DNA of 5,830 nucleotides from CAYYJM01 sp964471755. Lineage in GTDB: Bacteria; Planctomycetota; Planctomycetia; Gemmatales; Gemmataceae. A program made the translations under genes and the position numbers. The notes beneath the pieces are model-generated. The model was not told the origin of the DNA, did no database searches, and worked only from the letters and a program-made list of their open reading frames with translations. How positions within the stretch are numbered: the stretch's first letter is position 1; each line of letters opens with the position of its first letter. Below are positions 1 through 5,830 of this stretch, piece by piece. The stretch is taken from positions 1 to 5,830 of the forward strand of contig CAYYJM010000340.1 in the NCBI GenBank assembly GCA_964471755.1, read 5' to 3'.

Positions 1-115
1 ATGATGTCGAGGCCACGTTCGCTCTGATCGACGGTGAGATGCGCGACATGCAACCAACGTCGTCGTCGGTTGACGCTGTGAGCGAAGAAGGCTACGCTCC
101 CAGTAGGGGACGACC

Positions 116-124
116 GGGAGGGAG
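116..124 (+). promoter_or_regulatory. Shine-Dalgarno of DUF433 gene
   Basis: GGGAGGGAG lies seven bases upstream of the ATG at 132 and fits the anti-Shine-Dalgarno sequence well. It is the main reason for preferring the start at 132 over the in-frame ATG at 39, which has no comparable purine tract. Confidence 0.6.
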
Positions 125-131
125 TATCGCA

Positions 132-362
132 ATGAACGAGTCGTGGCGATCACGGATCACAATCGAACCAGGCAAGCGCGGAGGCCGACCATGCATCCGC
201 GGCATGCGGATCACCGTCTATGACGTTCTCTCGTACCTCGCCGCCGGGATGACGGTCGCCGAGGTTCTCGACGACTTCCCCTATCTGACGCCGGAAGACA
301 TCCAGGCCTGTCTCGCGTTCGCCGCAGAGCGGGAAAGAACCATGCTGGTCGCCGTCGCATGA
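132..362 (+). CDS. DUF433 family antitoxin-like protein
   Basis: This 76-residue protein matches the DUF433 pattern: 'IEPGKRGGRPCIRGMRITV' at residues 11-29, 'LAAGMTVAEVLDDFPYLT' at 36-53, and a helical tail with 'EDIQACLAFAAERE' at 55-68. DUF433 proteins are small helix-turn-helix-like proteins usually encoded just upstream of DUF5615 PIN-like proteins and regarded as the antitoxin half of a type II toxin-antitoxin pair. They are expected to bind the toxin and autoregulate the promoter. I chose the ATG at 132 because it gives the usual family length and has a purine-rich GGGAGGGAG (116-124) seven bases upstream. The same frame is open back to position 3, with an alternative ATG at 39, but that would add a low-complexity leader without family similarity. 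The stop overlaps the next start as ATGA (359-362), implying translational coupling. The family call is secure; antitoxin function is inferred from the pairing. Confidence 0.85.
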   Translation: MNESWRSRITIEPGKRGGRPCIRGMRITVYDVLSYLAAGMTVAEVLDDFPYLTPEDIQACLAFAAERERTMLVAVA

Positions 363-691
363 AGTTGCTCATTGATCAGAACCTTTCGCCAAAACTGCCG
401 GCTCGACTTGCTGACCTGTTTCCCGGTTCTGTCCACGTTCAGTCGCTCGCGCTGGACTGTGCCAGCGACGACGATATCTGGGATTTCGCCCGGCAGAACG
501 GATTCGCCATCGTGACCAAGGACGTCGATTACAACAACCTGAGCATCCTTCGCGGCACCCCGCCAAAGGTCATCTGGTTGCAGTTGGGCAACTGCACGAC
601 CTCTCAGGTGGAGGCCGCATTTCGGGCCCGCTTCGCTGACCTCGAAGCATTCGAGAACGACCCGGTAGTAGGGACCCTGGTCCTGAACTGA
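359..691 (+). CDS. DUF5615 family PIN-like protein (putative toxin)
   Basis: The 110-residue product has the DUF5615 hallmarks: an N-terminal 'MKLLIDQNLSP' (residues 1-11) with acidic Asp6, an acidic cluster 'SDDDIWDFA' at 36-44, 'FAIVTKDVDY' at 49-58 with Asp55 and Asp57, and 'PPKVIWLQLGNC' at 68-79. These acidic positions resemble the metal-binding active site of PIN-fold RNases. DUF5615 proteins are predicted ribonuclease toxins held in check by the DUF433 protein encoded just upstream. Here the start codon overlaps the antitoxin stop by four bases, so the two are almost certainly co-translated. Length is normal for the family and no residue seems missing, so it looks intact. Toxicity and RNase activity are inferred from the family. 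A 123-base spacer separates it from the next gene, so I treat the pair as its own operon. Confidence 0.85.
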   Translation: MKLLIDQNLSPKLPARLADLFPGSVHVQSLALDCASDDDIWDFARQNGFAIVTKDVDYNNLSILRGTPPKVIWLQLGNCTTSQVEAAFRARFADLEAFENDPVVGTLVLN

Positions 692-814
692 CGGCCTGGT
701 GGAGAAACATCCGGAAGGAACGGTGCCAACCCCTGGCCTCGCCCCTGCCGGTTCGGGTATAATCATTCCCTGGTCCCTCCTCGCCCCCGCCGCGGCTTCG
801 ACGAGATCCCCCCC
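692..814 (+). promoter_or_regulatory. Intergenic spacer with TATAAT -10-like box
   Basis: This 123-base spacer separates the toxin-like gene from the DUF1549/DUF1553 gene. It contains a perfect TATAAT at 758-763, 51 bases before the ATG at 815, which stands out in GC-rich sequence. I see no good -35 hexamer at 16-18 bases spacing (the bases there are GGCCTC-like), so the promoter call rests on the -10 box alone. The region before the start is C-rich and has only a weak GAG as a possible ribosome binding site. I see no terminator hairpin with a T-tract. Confidence 0.4.
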
Positions 815-3013
815 ATGCTCCGCTGGCTTCTCACCTTGCTGCTCCTTGGCCTTGTCGCCGTCCCGGTCGTCGCCGAAGGGCCGGACCCGAAGGACCACTG
901 GGCCTACAAACCGCCGGTTCGGCCGGCCGTGCCCAGCGTCGCGAATCCCGGTTGGGTCCGCAATCCCATCGATGCGTTCATCCTCGATAAGCTGCGCCAG
1001 GCGAAGCTCGTCCCGCAGCCGGAGGCCGACCGGGCCACGCTGCTGCGCCGCGTCACGTTCGATCTGACCGGTCTGCTGCCCACGCCGGCCGAGATCGACG
1101 CCTTCGTCAGCGACTCCCGGTCGGATGCCTACGAGCGCGTCGTCGAGCGTCTGCTGGCCAGCCCGCACCACGGCGAACGCTGGGCCACCCACTGGCTCGA
1201 CGTCGCTCGCTTCGCCGAGTCGAACGGCTACGAAGGGGACGCCGAACGGCCGCACGCCTGGCGGTATCGCGACTACGTCGTTCGCAGCCTCAACGCCGAC
1301 AGGCCGTATGACCAGTTCGTCAAGGAGCAGCTGGCCGGCGACCTGCTTCCGGGAGCCACGACCGAGCAGAAGATCGCCGTCGGCTTCAACCGCTGCGGCC
1401 CGATCCATCAGGTCGGCGGCAACGTCGATAAGGCCATGCTCCGCCAGGAGTTCCTGACGGAGGTCGCCAACTCCGTCGGCGTCGTCTTCCTCGGCCTGAC
1501 GATGGGCTGCGCCAAATGCCACGATCACAAGTTCGACCCGATCACGGCCGAGGATTACTACCGCCTGCAAGCCTTCTTCGCCACGGTCGAGACGAAGGAT
1601 CTCGACATCGCCACGGCCGACGAGCAGGCGGCATACCGCAAGGCCATCGCCGCCATCGGCGCTCAGACGGCTCCGATCAAGAAGGAACTTGCCGCCCTGG
1701 AGGCCCCGTATCGGCAGAAGCTGGCCGTGGCGAAGCGGGCGGCCCTGGACCCGCACTTCCGCGAGGCCCTCGATCTGCCGCTGGTGAAGCGGACGCCCGA
1801 GCAGGTCAAGCTGGCCGGGCAGGCTCAGACGCTGCTCAAGATCACCTGGGACGAGGTCGTCGCCGCCCTGACTCCGGCCGATCGCGAACGCCGGGCCGCG
1901 CTGCGTCGGCGGATGCACGACCTGGAAGCGACCAGTCCGCCTCCACCGGCCCAGGCATGGTCGGTGCAGGAGAAGAACGGTCCCCACCGGACGAACATCC
2001 TGCGACGCGGCAACCTGAACCGGCCCGGCGACGAGGTCGATGCCGGTTACCTGGCCGTTCTCGGCGGCGAGGCCGACCCGGCTTTCAACCGCCTGTCCCT
2101 GGCCAACTGGCTGACGCGACCGGAACATCCCCTGACGGCGCGGGTGATCGTCAACCGCCTCTGGCAGCACCACTTCGGCCTGGGAACCGTCGCCACGCCG
2201 GGCGATCTCGGCGTCCGCGGAGCGAGGCCGACGCATCCCGAGCTGCTCGACTGGCTGGCGACCGAGTTCGTTCGCCAGGGCTGGTCGCTCAAGACGCTGC
2301 ACCGGCTGATGGTCACGTCAGCGACCTACCGCCAGGCGAGCGTCATCAACCGGGAGAATCCGTTGCTGGCCGGCATGAATCGCCAGCGCATGGAGGCCGA
2401 GGGCCTGCGCGATGTCGCCTTGCAGGTCGCCGGCGGTCTGCGGAAGGAACTCTCCGGCCCCTCGGTTCGGGTGCCGCTCGAACCGGAGGTCTACGACCTG
2501 ATCTTCACCGAGGGGGAACCGGACAACCTCTGGGAAGTGACGCGCGACGTTCGCCAGCACGGTCGGCGGAGCCTGTACCTGTTCAACAAGCGGAACGTGC
2601 GTCTACCGCTGCTGGAGGTGTTCGATCTGCCGGACACGCTGACGGCCTGTCCGGTACGGCCGGTCAGCACGTTCGCTCCGCAGGCGCTGCACCTGCTGAA
2701 CGGGCCGTTCCTGCGCGAGCAGGCCCAGCGTCTGGCGGTGCGACTGCTCCGCGAGGTCGGCCCGGACGAGACGCGCCAGATCGAGTATGCCTACCGCCTC
2801 GCCCTGGGGCGAACGCCAAGGGAGAAGGAAGTCGCCTTCGTCAAGGCGTTCCTGGCCGAGCAGGCCGAGGAGTTGCGTGACCGCCTGCGGGCACGTCTGC
2901 CGGTCGCTCTGCCGCCGGGTCTGCCCGAGGGGACCAATCCAGCGACGGGCGTGGCCCTGGCTGATTTCTGTCAGGCGCTGCTCAACAGCAACGAGTTTCT
3001 CTACGTGAAGTAG
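815..3013 (+). CDS. Secreted DUF1549/DUF1553 (PSCyt2-PSD1) domain protein
   Basis: This 732-residue protein begins with a signal peptide: hydrophobic 'LLTLLLLGLVAVPVVA' at residues 5-20 and probable cleavage after Ala20. The DUF1549 (PSCyt2) domain spans roughly 46-255, with 'NPIDAFILDKL' from 50, 'FDLTGLLPT' at 82-90, 'RWATHWLDVARFAESNGYE' at 122-140 and 'GCAKCHDHKFDP' at 231-242. That last motif contains a CxxCH (Cys232-His236) typical of the domain. A charged helical linker (about 260-385) leads to DUF1553 (PSD1), from about 400 to the C-terminus, with 'VNRLWQHHFG' at 446-455, 'STFAPQALHLLN' at 618-629 and the terminal 'LNSNEFLYV'. The family is abundant in Planctomycetes; its biochemical role is not established, though electron transfer or polysaccharide-related functions are often suggested. 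Two usual features are absent: an N-terminal PSCyt1 heme domain and a following DUF1501 gene. The start is supported by the signal peptide rather than by a strong ribosome binding site. Confidence 0.92.
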   Translation: MLRWLLTLLLLGLVAVPVVAEGPDPKDHWAYKPPVRPAVPSVANPGWVRNPIDAFILDKLRQAKLVPQPEADRATLLRRVTFDLTGLLPTPAEIDAFVSDSRSDAYERVVERLLASPHHGERWATHWLDVARFAESNGYEGDAERPHAWRYRDYVVRSLNADRPYDQFVKEQLAGDLLPGATTEQKIAVGFNRCGPIHQVGGNVDKAMLRQEFLTEVANSVGVVFLGLTMGCAKCHDHKFDPITAEDYYRLQAFFATVETKDLDIATADEQAAYRKAIAAIGAQTAPIKKELAALEAPYRQKLAVAKRAALDPHFREALDLPLVKRTPEQVKLAGQAQTLLKITWDEVVAALTPADRERRAALRRRMHDLEATSPPPPAQAWSVQEKNGPHRTNILRRGNLNRPGDEVDAGYLAVLGGEADPAFNRLSLANWLTRPEHPLTARVIVNRLWQHHFGLGTVATPGDLGVRGARPTHPELLDWLATEFVRQGWSLKTLHRLMVTSATYRQASVINRENPLLAGMNRQRMEAEGLRDVALQVAGGLRKELSGPSVRVPLEPEVYDLIFTEGEPDNLWEVTRDVRQHGRRSLYLFNKRNVRLPLLEVFDLPDTLTACPVRPVSTFAPQALHLLNGPFLREQAQRLAVRLLREVGPDETRQIEYAYRLALGRTPREKEVAFVKAFLAEQAEELRDRLRARLPVALPPGLPEGTNPATGVALADFCQALLNSNEFLYVK

Positions 3014-3225
3014 GTCTTCTGTGGCGCTCCGCCCCGACCGATCGGATTGTGCGGGCGGTAGGCTCGCGTGTCCCGGCCGGCGTCGAAATTCTCCCGCTGC
3101 GGTTGCTTTTCATTGCAGAGCCCGGGCCGCAGACATTACAATGGTTCAGTGGGGGAGTGCAGTCCGGGTGCGGTCTTTCTGACCGGCTCGGAACGCTCGA
3201 TTGAGGACACAACGGGAGAGTTGCC
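3014..3225 (+). promoter_or_regulatory. Intergenic region with probable sigma70-type promoter
   Basis: This 212-base gene-free stretch holds TTGCAG at 3113-3118, an 18-base spacer and TACAAT at 3137-3142. That is a plausible housekeeping promoter with a good -10 (5/6) and a half-matching -35 (3/6), about 84 bases upstream of the next start. A GGGAGAG (3214-3220) five bases before the ATG at 3226 is a clear ribosome binding site. Just after the DUF1549/DUF1553 stop, CCGCCC (3029-3034) can pair with GGGCGG (3053-3058) around the inner palindrome CCGATCGG, but no T-tract follows, so a terminator is uncertain. I see nothing else in it. Confidence 0.45.
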
Positions 3226-4489
3226 ATGTATGCGACGAGCTGGCGAAAGCTCGCTCTGGCGAGCCTGGCCCTGGTGGCAGTCGGAACTTCACACGCCGAG
3301 GCACAGATCGTCGGCGGAGTGATCGGCGGTCGCGTGGGCGGCCCGGTTGGCATCGCCGGCCTGGGCGGGGTCAATCCCGTCGCGGGTGCGGCTCTGCGAA
3401 CCGGGGCCTTTGGCGGCATCGGCTTGCCCATCGTCAACCCCTACACCCAGGCCGGCCTCAACGCCGCCATGCTCAATCCGAACATCGCCACCAATCCGTT
3501 CGCCAACCCGGCCATTGACGCCATCGCCGGCACGCCCGCCTACGTCAACCCCTACTCCCCGTACGGCGGCGGCTTCGGTTTCGGCTTCGGCATGTGGAAC
3601 CCCGTCGCCGGCTTCCTGCGTGGCGTCGCCGACGTGACGACGGCCAACGCGCAGGCCCAGGTCACCCTGCAACGCTCGCGCCTGCTCAACGAGATGGCCC
3701 TCCGCTCGCAGATCGACACCCGCCGCATGCTCATCGAGCAGGCCCGCTGGGAACGTATGAACACGCCGGGTGCCGAGGATGTCCGCCTCTACGAGATGGA
3801 GATGGCCCTGGCACGCTCGCGACGCAATCCGCCTGTCGGTGAAATCTGGTCGGGCAAGGCTCTCAACGTCCTGCTGCGGCACCTGATCGATCAACTCGGC
3901 AAGGGCAATCGTGGGCCGCTCGTCGCTCTCGACGAGAACATCCTGTCGAAGGTCAACGTGACCGATGGCACCGGCGGCAACCCCGGTCTGCTCAAGGGGG
4001 CCGGCCGTCTGCCCTGGCCGGGTTCCCTGCAAGGAGCGGACTTCACGCCGCTGCGTGAGGTGATCGACACCAAGTTCCCCGAGGCGGTCAAGTCGCTGGG
4101 ATTCGGTCAACCGGTCGAGAAGAGCGCCCTGGACGACATCAAAGCCGCCCTCAAGGGGGCCAATCAGAAGCTCGACGATACCATCGCCAGGCTCACGCCG
4201 ACGGACTACCTGGAGGCCAAGCGCTTCCTCAATCAGCTCGACGAGGCCGTCCGGGCTCTGCAAAACCCGAACGCNNNNNNNNNNCTTCACGGGCAAGTGG
4301 GCCGCCAAGGCCAACACCGTCGGCGATCTCGTCAAGCAGATGGCGGACAACGGTCTGCAGTTCGCTCCGGCCACGCCCGGTGCCGAGGCCGCCTACCGTG
4401 CCCTCTACTACGCCCTGGCCTCCTACGATGCCAGCATGCCGGCCCTGACCGCCTCGCAGCCCATGCAGCCTCAGACGCCACCGCGGTAA
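3226..4489 (+). CDS. Exported Gly/Asn/Pro-rich protein of unknown function, interrupted by an assembly gap
   Basis: I do not recognise a named family. Residues 1-26 form a signal peptide: charged 'WRK' at 6-8, a hydrophobic 'LALASLALVAVG' core and 'AEA' before Gln27. The mature N-terminus (27-135) is rich in Gly, Ala, Asn and Pro, with 'VNPY' repeated at 70-73 and 107-110 and an 'FGFGFGM' run. From about 136 to 200 the sequence is charged and helical ('RSRLLNEMALRSQIDTRRML'), followed by 'GEIWSGKALNVLLRHL' at 205-220 and a helical C-terminal half. Ten Ns at 4275-4284 break the frame. Downstream of them the coding sequence continues in the +2-shifted frame from 4286 ('FTGKWAAKANTVGDLVKQM' onward) to a TAA at 4487-4489, giving about 417 residues plus the gap. 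Reading straight through to 4509 yields Arg/Gly/His-rich shadow sequence. Similar exported proteins occur in Planctomycetes, but that is recollection. It may be co-transcribed with the genes at 4506 and 5398. Confidence 0.75.
4275..4284. other. 10-N assembly gap inside the exported protein gene
   Basis: A run of exactly ten N sits inside codon 350 of the gene starting at 3226. The codon phase differs on the two sides. For the frame to be continuous the real missing length must be a multiple of three (including zero), so ten is a placeholder and not a measured length. Confidence 0.9.
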
Positions 4490-4505
4490 GCGAGACGAGG
4501 GACGG

Positions 4506-5369
4506 ATGACCATCCCACGCGAGGAATGCCTGGCCCGCCTTCGGGGCCAGGTATCGGCCGGCCGGGCGATCATTGGCGGCGGAGCCGGCACCGGCCTGTC
4601 GGCCAAATGCGCCGAGGCCGGTGGCATCGACCTGATCATCATCTACAACTCCGGTCGGTTTCGCATGGCCGGCCGCGGCAGCCTCGCCGGCATGATGCCC
4701 TACGGTGATGCCAACGCCATCGTTCTCGACATGGCCCGCGAGGTGCTGCCCATCGTCCAGAAGACGCCCGTTCTCGCCGGCGTCTGCGGTACCGATCCCT
4801 TCCGGCTTATGGACGTTTTTCTCCGTCAGTTGNNNNNNNNNNTGAAGCACTTCCTCCGTGAGGTCCGGGACACCGGCTTCTCCGGCGTGCAGAACTTCCC
4901 CACGGTCGGCCTCATCGATGGCACCTTTCGCCGTGGTCTCGAAGAGACCGGCATGGGCTTCGACCGCGAGGTCGAGATGATCGCTCTGGCTCACGACCTG
5001 GGGCTGCTCACCTGCCCTTACGTCTTCACCGAGGCGGAAGCCGAGGCGATGGCTCGTGCCGGAGCCGACGTTCTCATCCCGCACATGGGCCTGACCACCA
5101 AGGGCACCATCGGCGCGAAGTCGGCGCTGACGCTCGACGACGCCGCTCGACGCGTGCAGGCCCTGCACGACGCGGCGAAGGCCATTCGGCCGGACATCCT
5201 CGTTCTTTGTCACGGCGGTCCCATCGCCGAACCGGAGGACGCGGCCTATATCCTTCAGCACACACGGGGCATCGTCGGCTTCTTTGGCGCGAGCAGCATC
5301 GAACGGCTGCCGACCGAGGTGGCCATGACCGGCTGCGTCGAGCGGTTCAAGGCCCTCCGCTCGAATTAG
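4506..5369 (+). CDS. TIM-barrel phosphoenolpyruvate hydrolase-like protein (PF09370-type)
   Basis: The product carries the full signature of the TIM-barrel 'phosphoenolpyruvate hydrolase family': 'IIGGGAGTGLSAKCAEAGG' at residues 22-40, 'IDLIIIYNSGRFRMAGRGS' at 41-59, 'AGVCGTDPFR' at 91-100, 'GVQNFPTVGLIDGTF' at 127-141, 'EETGMGFDREVEMI' at 146-159, then 'PHMGLTTKGTIGAKSALTL', 'VLCHGGPIAEPEDAAYIL' and 'GFFGASSIERLP'. The fold also forms the C-terminal half of the tomato Tm-1 protein, where it is fused to a UPF0261 domain, and in bacteria the two are often neighbours; none is visible here. The physiological reaction is not firmly established, and C-C hydrolase or lyase chemistry on a keto acid is the usual suggestion. 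The ATG at 4506 follows GAGG at 4497-4500 and lies 16 bases after the previous stop. A 10-N gap follows residue 109; the frame is kept, but 'FLRQL' before it and 'FLREV' after it occupy the same family position, so the gap is probably a false duplication. Confidence 0.9.
   Translation: MTIPREECLARLRGQVSAGRAIIGGGAGTGLSAKCAEAGGIDLIIIYNSGRFRMAGRGSLAGMMPYGDANAIVLDMAREVLPIVQKTPVLAGVCGTDPFRLMDVFLRQLXXXXKHFLREVRDTGFSGVQNFPTVGLIDGTFRRGLEETGMGFDREVEMIALAHDLGLLTCPYVFTEAEAEAMARAGADVLIPHMGLTTKGTIGAKSALTLDDAARRVQALHDAAKAIRPDILVLCHGGPIAEPEDAAYILQHTRGIVGFFGASSIERLPTEVAMTGCVERFKALRSN
4833..4842. other. 10-N assembly gap inside the TIM-barrel gene
   Basis: Ten N separate the codons for 'MDVFLRQL' (4809-4832) from codons reading '(N)TG' then 'KHFLREV' (from 4842). 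The flanks encode alternative versions of the same helix, suggesting two overlapping, diverged contig ends joined with a fixed-length placeholder. Confidence 0.85.
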
Positions 5370-5380
5370 CCGGCGGCTAA
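5366..5380. repeat. Perfect short inverted repeat over the TIM-barrel stop codon
   Basis: TTAGCC (5366-5371) and GGCTAA (5375-5380) form a perfect six-pair stem with a GGC loop, and the TAG stop at 5367-5369 lies in the left arm. No T-tract follows, so a classical intrinsic terminator is unlikely. It could modulate ribosome recycling or coupling to the amidase gene 18 bases downstream, or be coincidental. Confidence 0.4.
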
Positions 5381-5397
5381 ATGAAAACCGGGAACCC

Positions 5398-5830
5398 ATG
5401 ACCGCGACCCTTCTCTCGGCCGCCGAGGCGATTCGCTCCGGCGGACTCTCTCCTCTGGACCTGTTGACCCGCTGCCGTGAGCAGTACGAGAAGTACGAAC
5501 CCGGCGTCCGGGCCTGGGTGTTCGTGGACTGGGACGCCGCCCGCGAGCAGGCCGAGGCCCGCGCCGACGAGCTGCGTCGCGGCCTGGATCGCGGCCCCCT
5601 GCACGGCATCCCGCTCGGCATCAAGGACATCCTCGATGTCTTCGACTGGCCGACTGCTGCCGGCTCGACCCGCTGGGCGAAGGCGGACGCCCGGAACGAC
5701 GCCACGGTCGTCGCCCGGTTGCGTCAGGCCGGGGCGGTCCTGCTCGGCAAGACGGTCACCACGGCCTACGCCAGTTTCGGCTGGCCGGCGACGTTGAAGC
5801 GTGGCCGCCAGCGTCGGATCAGTTCCAGTT
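5398..5830 (+). CDS. Amidase-signature family enzyme, N-terminal part (runs off the window)
   Basis: The first 144 residues are visible. 'LLSAAEAIRSGGLSPLDLLTRC' near the N-terminus is the typical opening helix of amidase-signature enzymes. 'GPLHGIPLGIKDILDV' at 66-81 contains the catalytic Lys76, and 'DATVVARLRQAGAVLLGKTVTT' at 101-122 is the conserved strand and loop before the serine-rich motif. The family hydrolyses amide bonds with a Ser-cisSer-Lys triad and includes GatA, urea-cycle-like amidases and indoleacetamide hydrolases. The GatA subtype is not favoured, because no gatB or gatC is nearby, but the substrate cannot be told. The ATG at 5398 follows GGGAA (5390-5394) and gives the normal family N-terminus, 28 bases after the TIM-barrel stop, so co-transcription is likely. 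Residues 128-141 do not resemble the expected 'PTRNPW...PGG' stretch before the serine loop; indels or misassembly near a contig end are possible. Confidence 0.82.
   Translation, partial: MTATLLSAAEAIRSGGLSPLDLLTRCREQYEKYEPGVRAWVFVDWDAAREQAEARADELRRGLDRGPLHGIPLGIKDILDVFDWPTAAGSTRWAKADARNDATVVARLRQAGAVLLGKTVTTAYASFGWPATLKRGRQRRISSS

Noticed and set aside
281..2302. Very long open frame on the minus strand (673 codons)
   Set aside because: It lies antisense to the DUF433, DUF5615 and DUF1549/DUF1553 genes, which have clear family motifs. Its product has no recognisable domain and is the kind of shadow expected from GC-rich codon bias.
1516..2880. Second plus-strand frame inside the DUF1549/DUF1553 gene
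   Set aside because: It is Arg/Gly/Pro-rich out-of-frame sequence fully inside a gene with conserved motifs on both sides.
3029..3058. CCGCCC/GGGCGG inverted repeat as an intrinsic terminator
   Set aside because: The loop is 18 bases long and no T-tract follows, so it is noted only in the intergenic description.
3433..3555. Exact 12-base direct repeat GTCAACCCCTAC at 3433 and 3544
   Set aside because: It encodes the repeated VNPY motif of a low-complexity segment, and nothing suggests a mobile element or recombination site.
3289..4374. Minus-strand open frame opposite the exported protein
   Set aside because: The plus-strand reading has a signal peptide and a good ribosome binding site. 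The minus-strand product is a shadow and crosses the N gap.
4332..5705. Long minus-strand open frame opposite the TIM-barrel and amidase genes
   Set aside because: It runs antisense to two well-supported genes and through an N gap, and shows no family motifs.
1..5830. CRISPR array, tRNA, rRNA, insertion sequence or phage attachment site
   Set aside because: I saw no regularly spaced repeats, tRNA-like cloverleaf, transposase or flanking terminal repeats in the window.

Overview
The window is GC-rich, and every gene I can support lies on the + strand. A DUF1549/DUF1553 cytochrome-type protein is the best taxonomic marker, because that family is strongly expanded in Planctomycetes. A Gly/Asn/Pro-rich exported protein and a TIM-barrel 'PEP hydrolase-like' gene fit the same origin. 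The assignment to a planctomycete, or a close relative in the PVC group, is inference from gene content. Two runs of exactly 10 N (4275-4284 and 4833-4842) look like scaffolding placeholders, so this is a draft assembly, possibly metagenome-derived.

Layout. Positions 132-691 hold a compact toxin-antitoxin-like pair: a DUF433 antitoxin-type protein and a DUF5615 PIN-like protein, sharing an ATGA stop/start overlap. After a 123-base spacer with a TATAAT box comes a secreted DUF1549/DUF1553 protein (815-3013) with a CxxCH motif. It lacks the usual N-terminal cytochrome domain and the usual DUF1501 neighbour. A 212-base intergenic region with a plausible promoter precedes a likely three-gene operon: an exported protein of unknown function (3226-4489), a TIM-barrel PEP hydrolase-like protein (4506-5369) and an amidase-signature enzyme running off the right edge (from 5398). 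The spacers in this cluster are 16 and 28 bases.

How the genes work together. The first two are probably a self-contained addiction or stress module unrelated to the rest. The DUF1549/DUF1553 gene appears to be its own transcription unit. The TIM-barrel protein and the amidase may act in a shared small-molecule step, but nothing in the sequence names the substrate.

No strong case for a wholly new system emerges. The most useful observations concern sequence integrity. The first N gap breaks the reading frame of the exported protein, so its true C-terminus is at 4489. The second gap appears to duplicate a short stretch of the TIM-barrel gene. The last ~50 bases of the amidase depart from the family pattern just before the catalytic serine loop.
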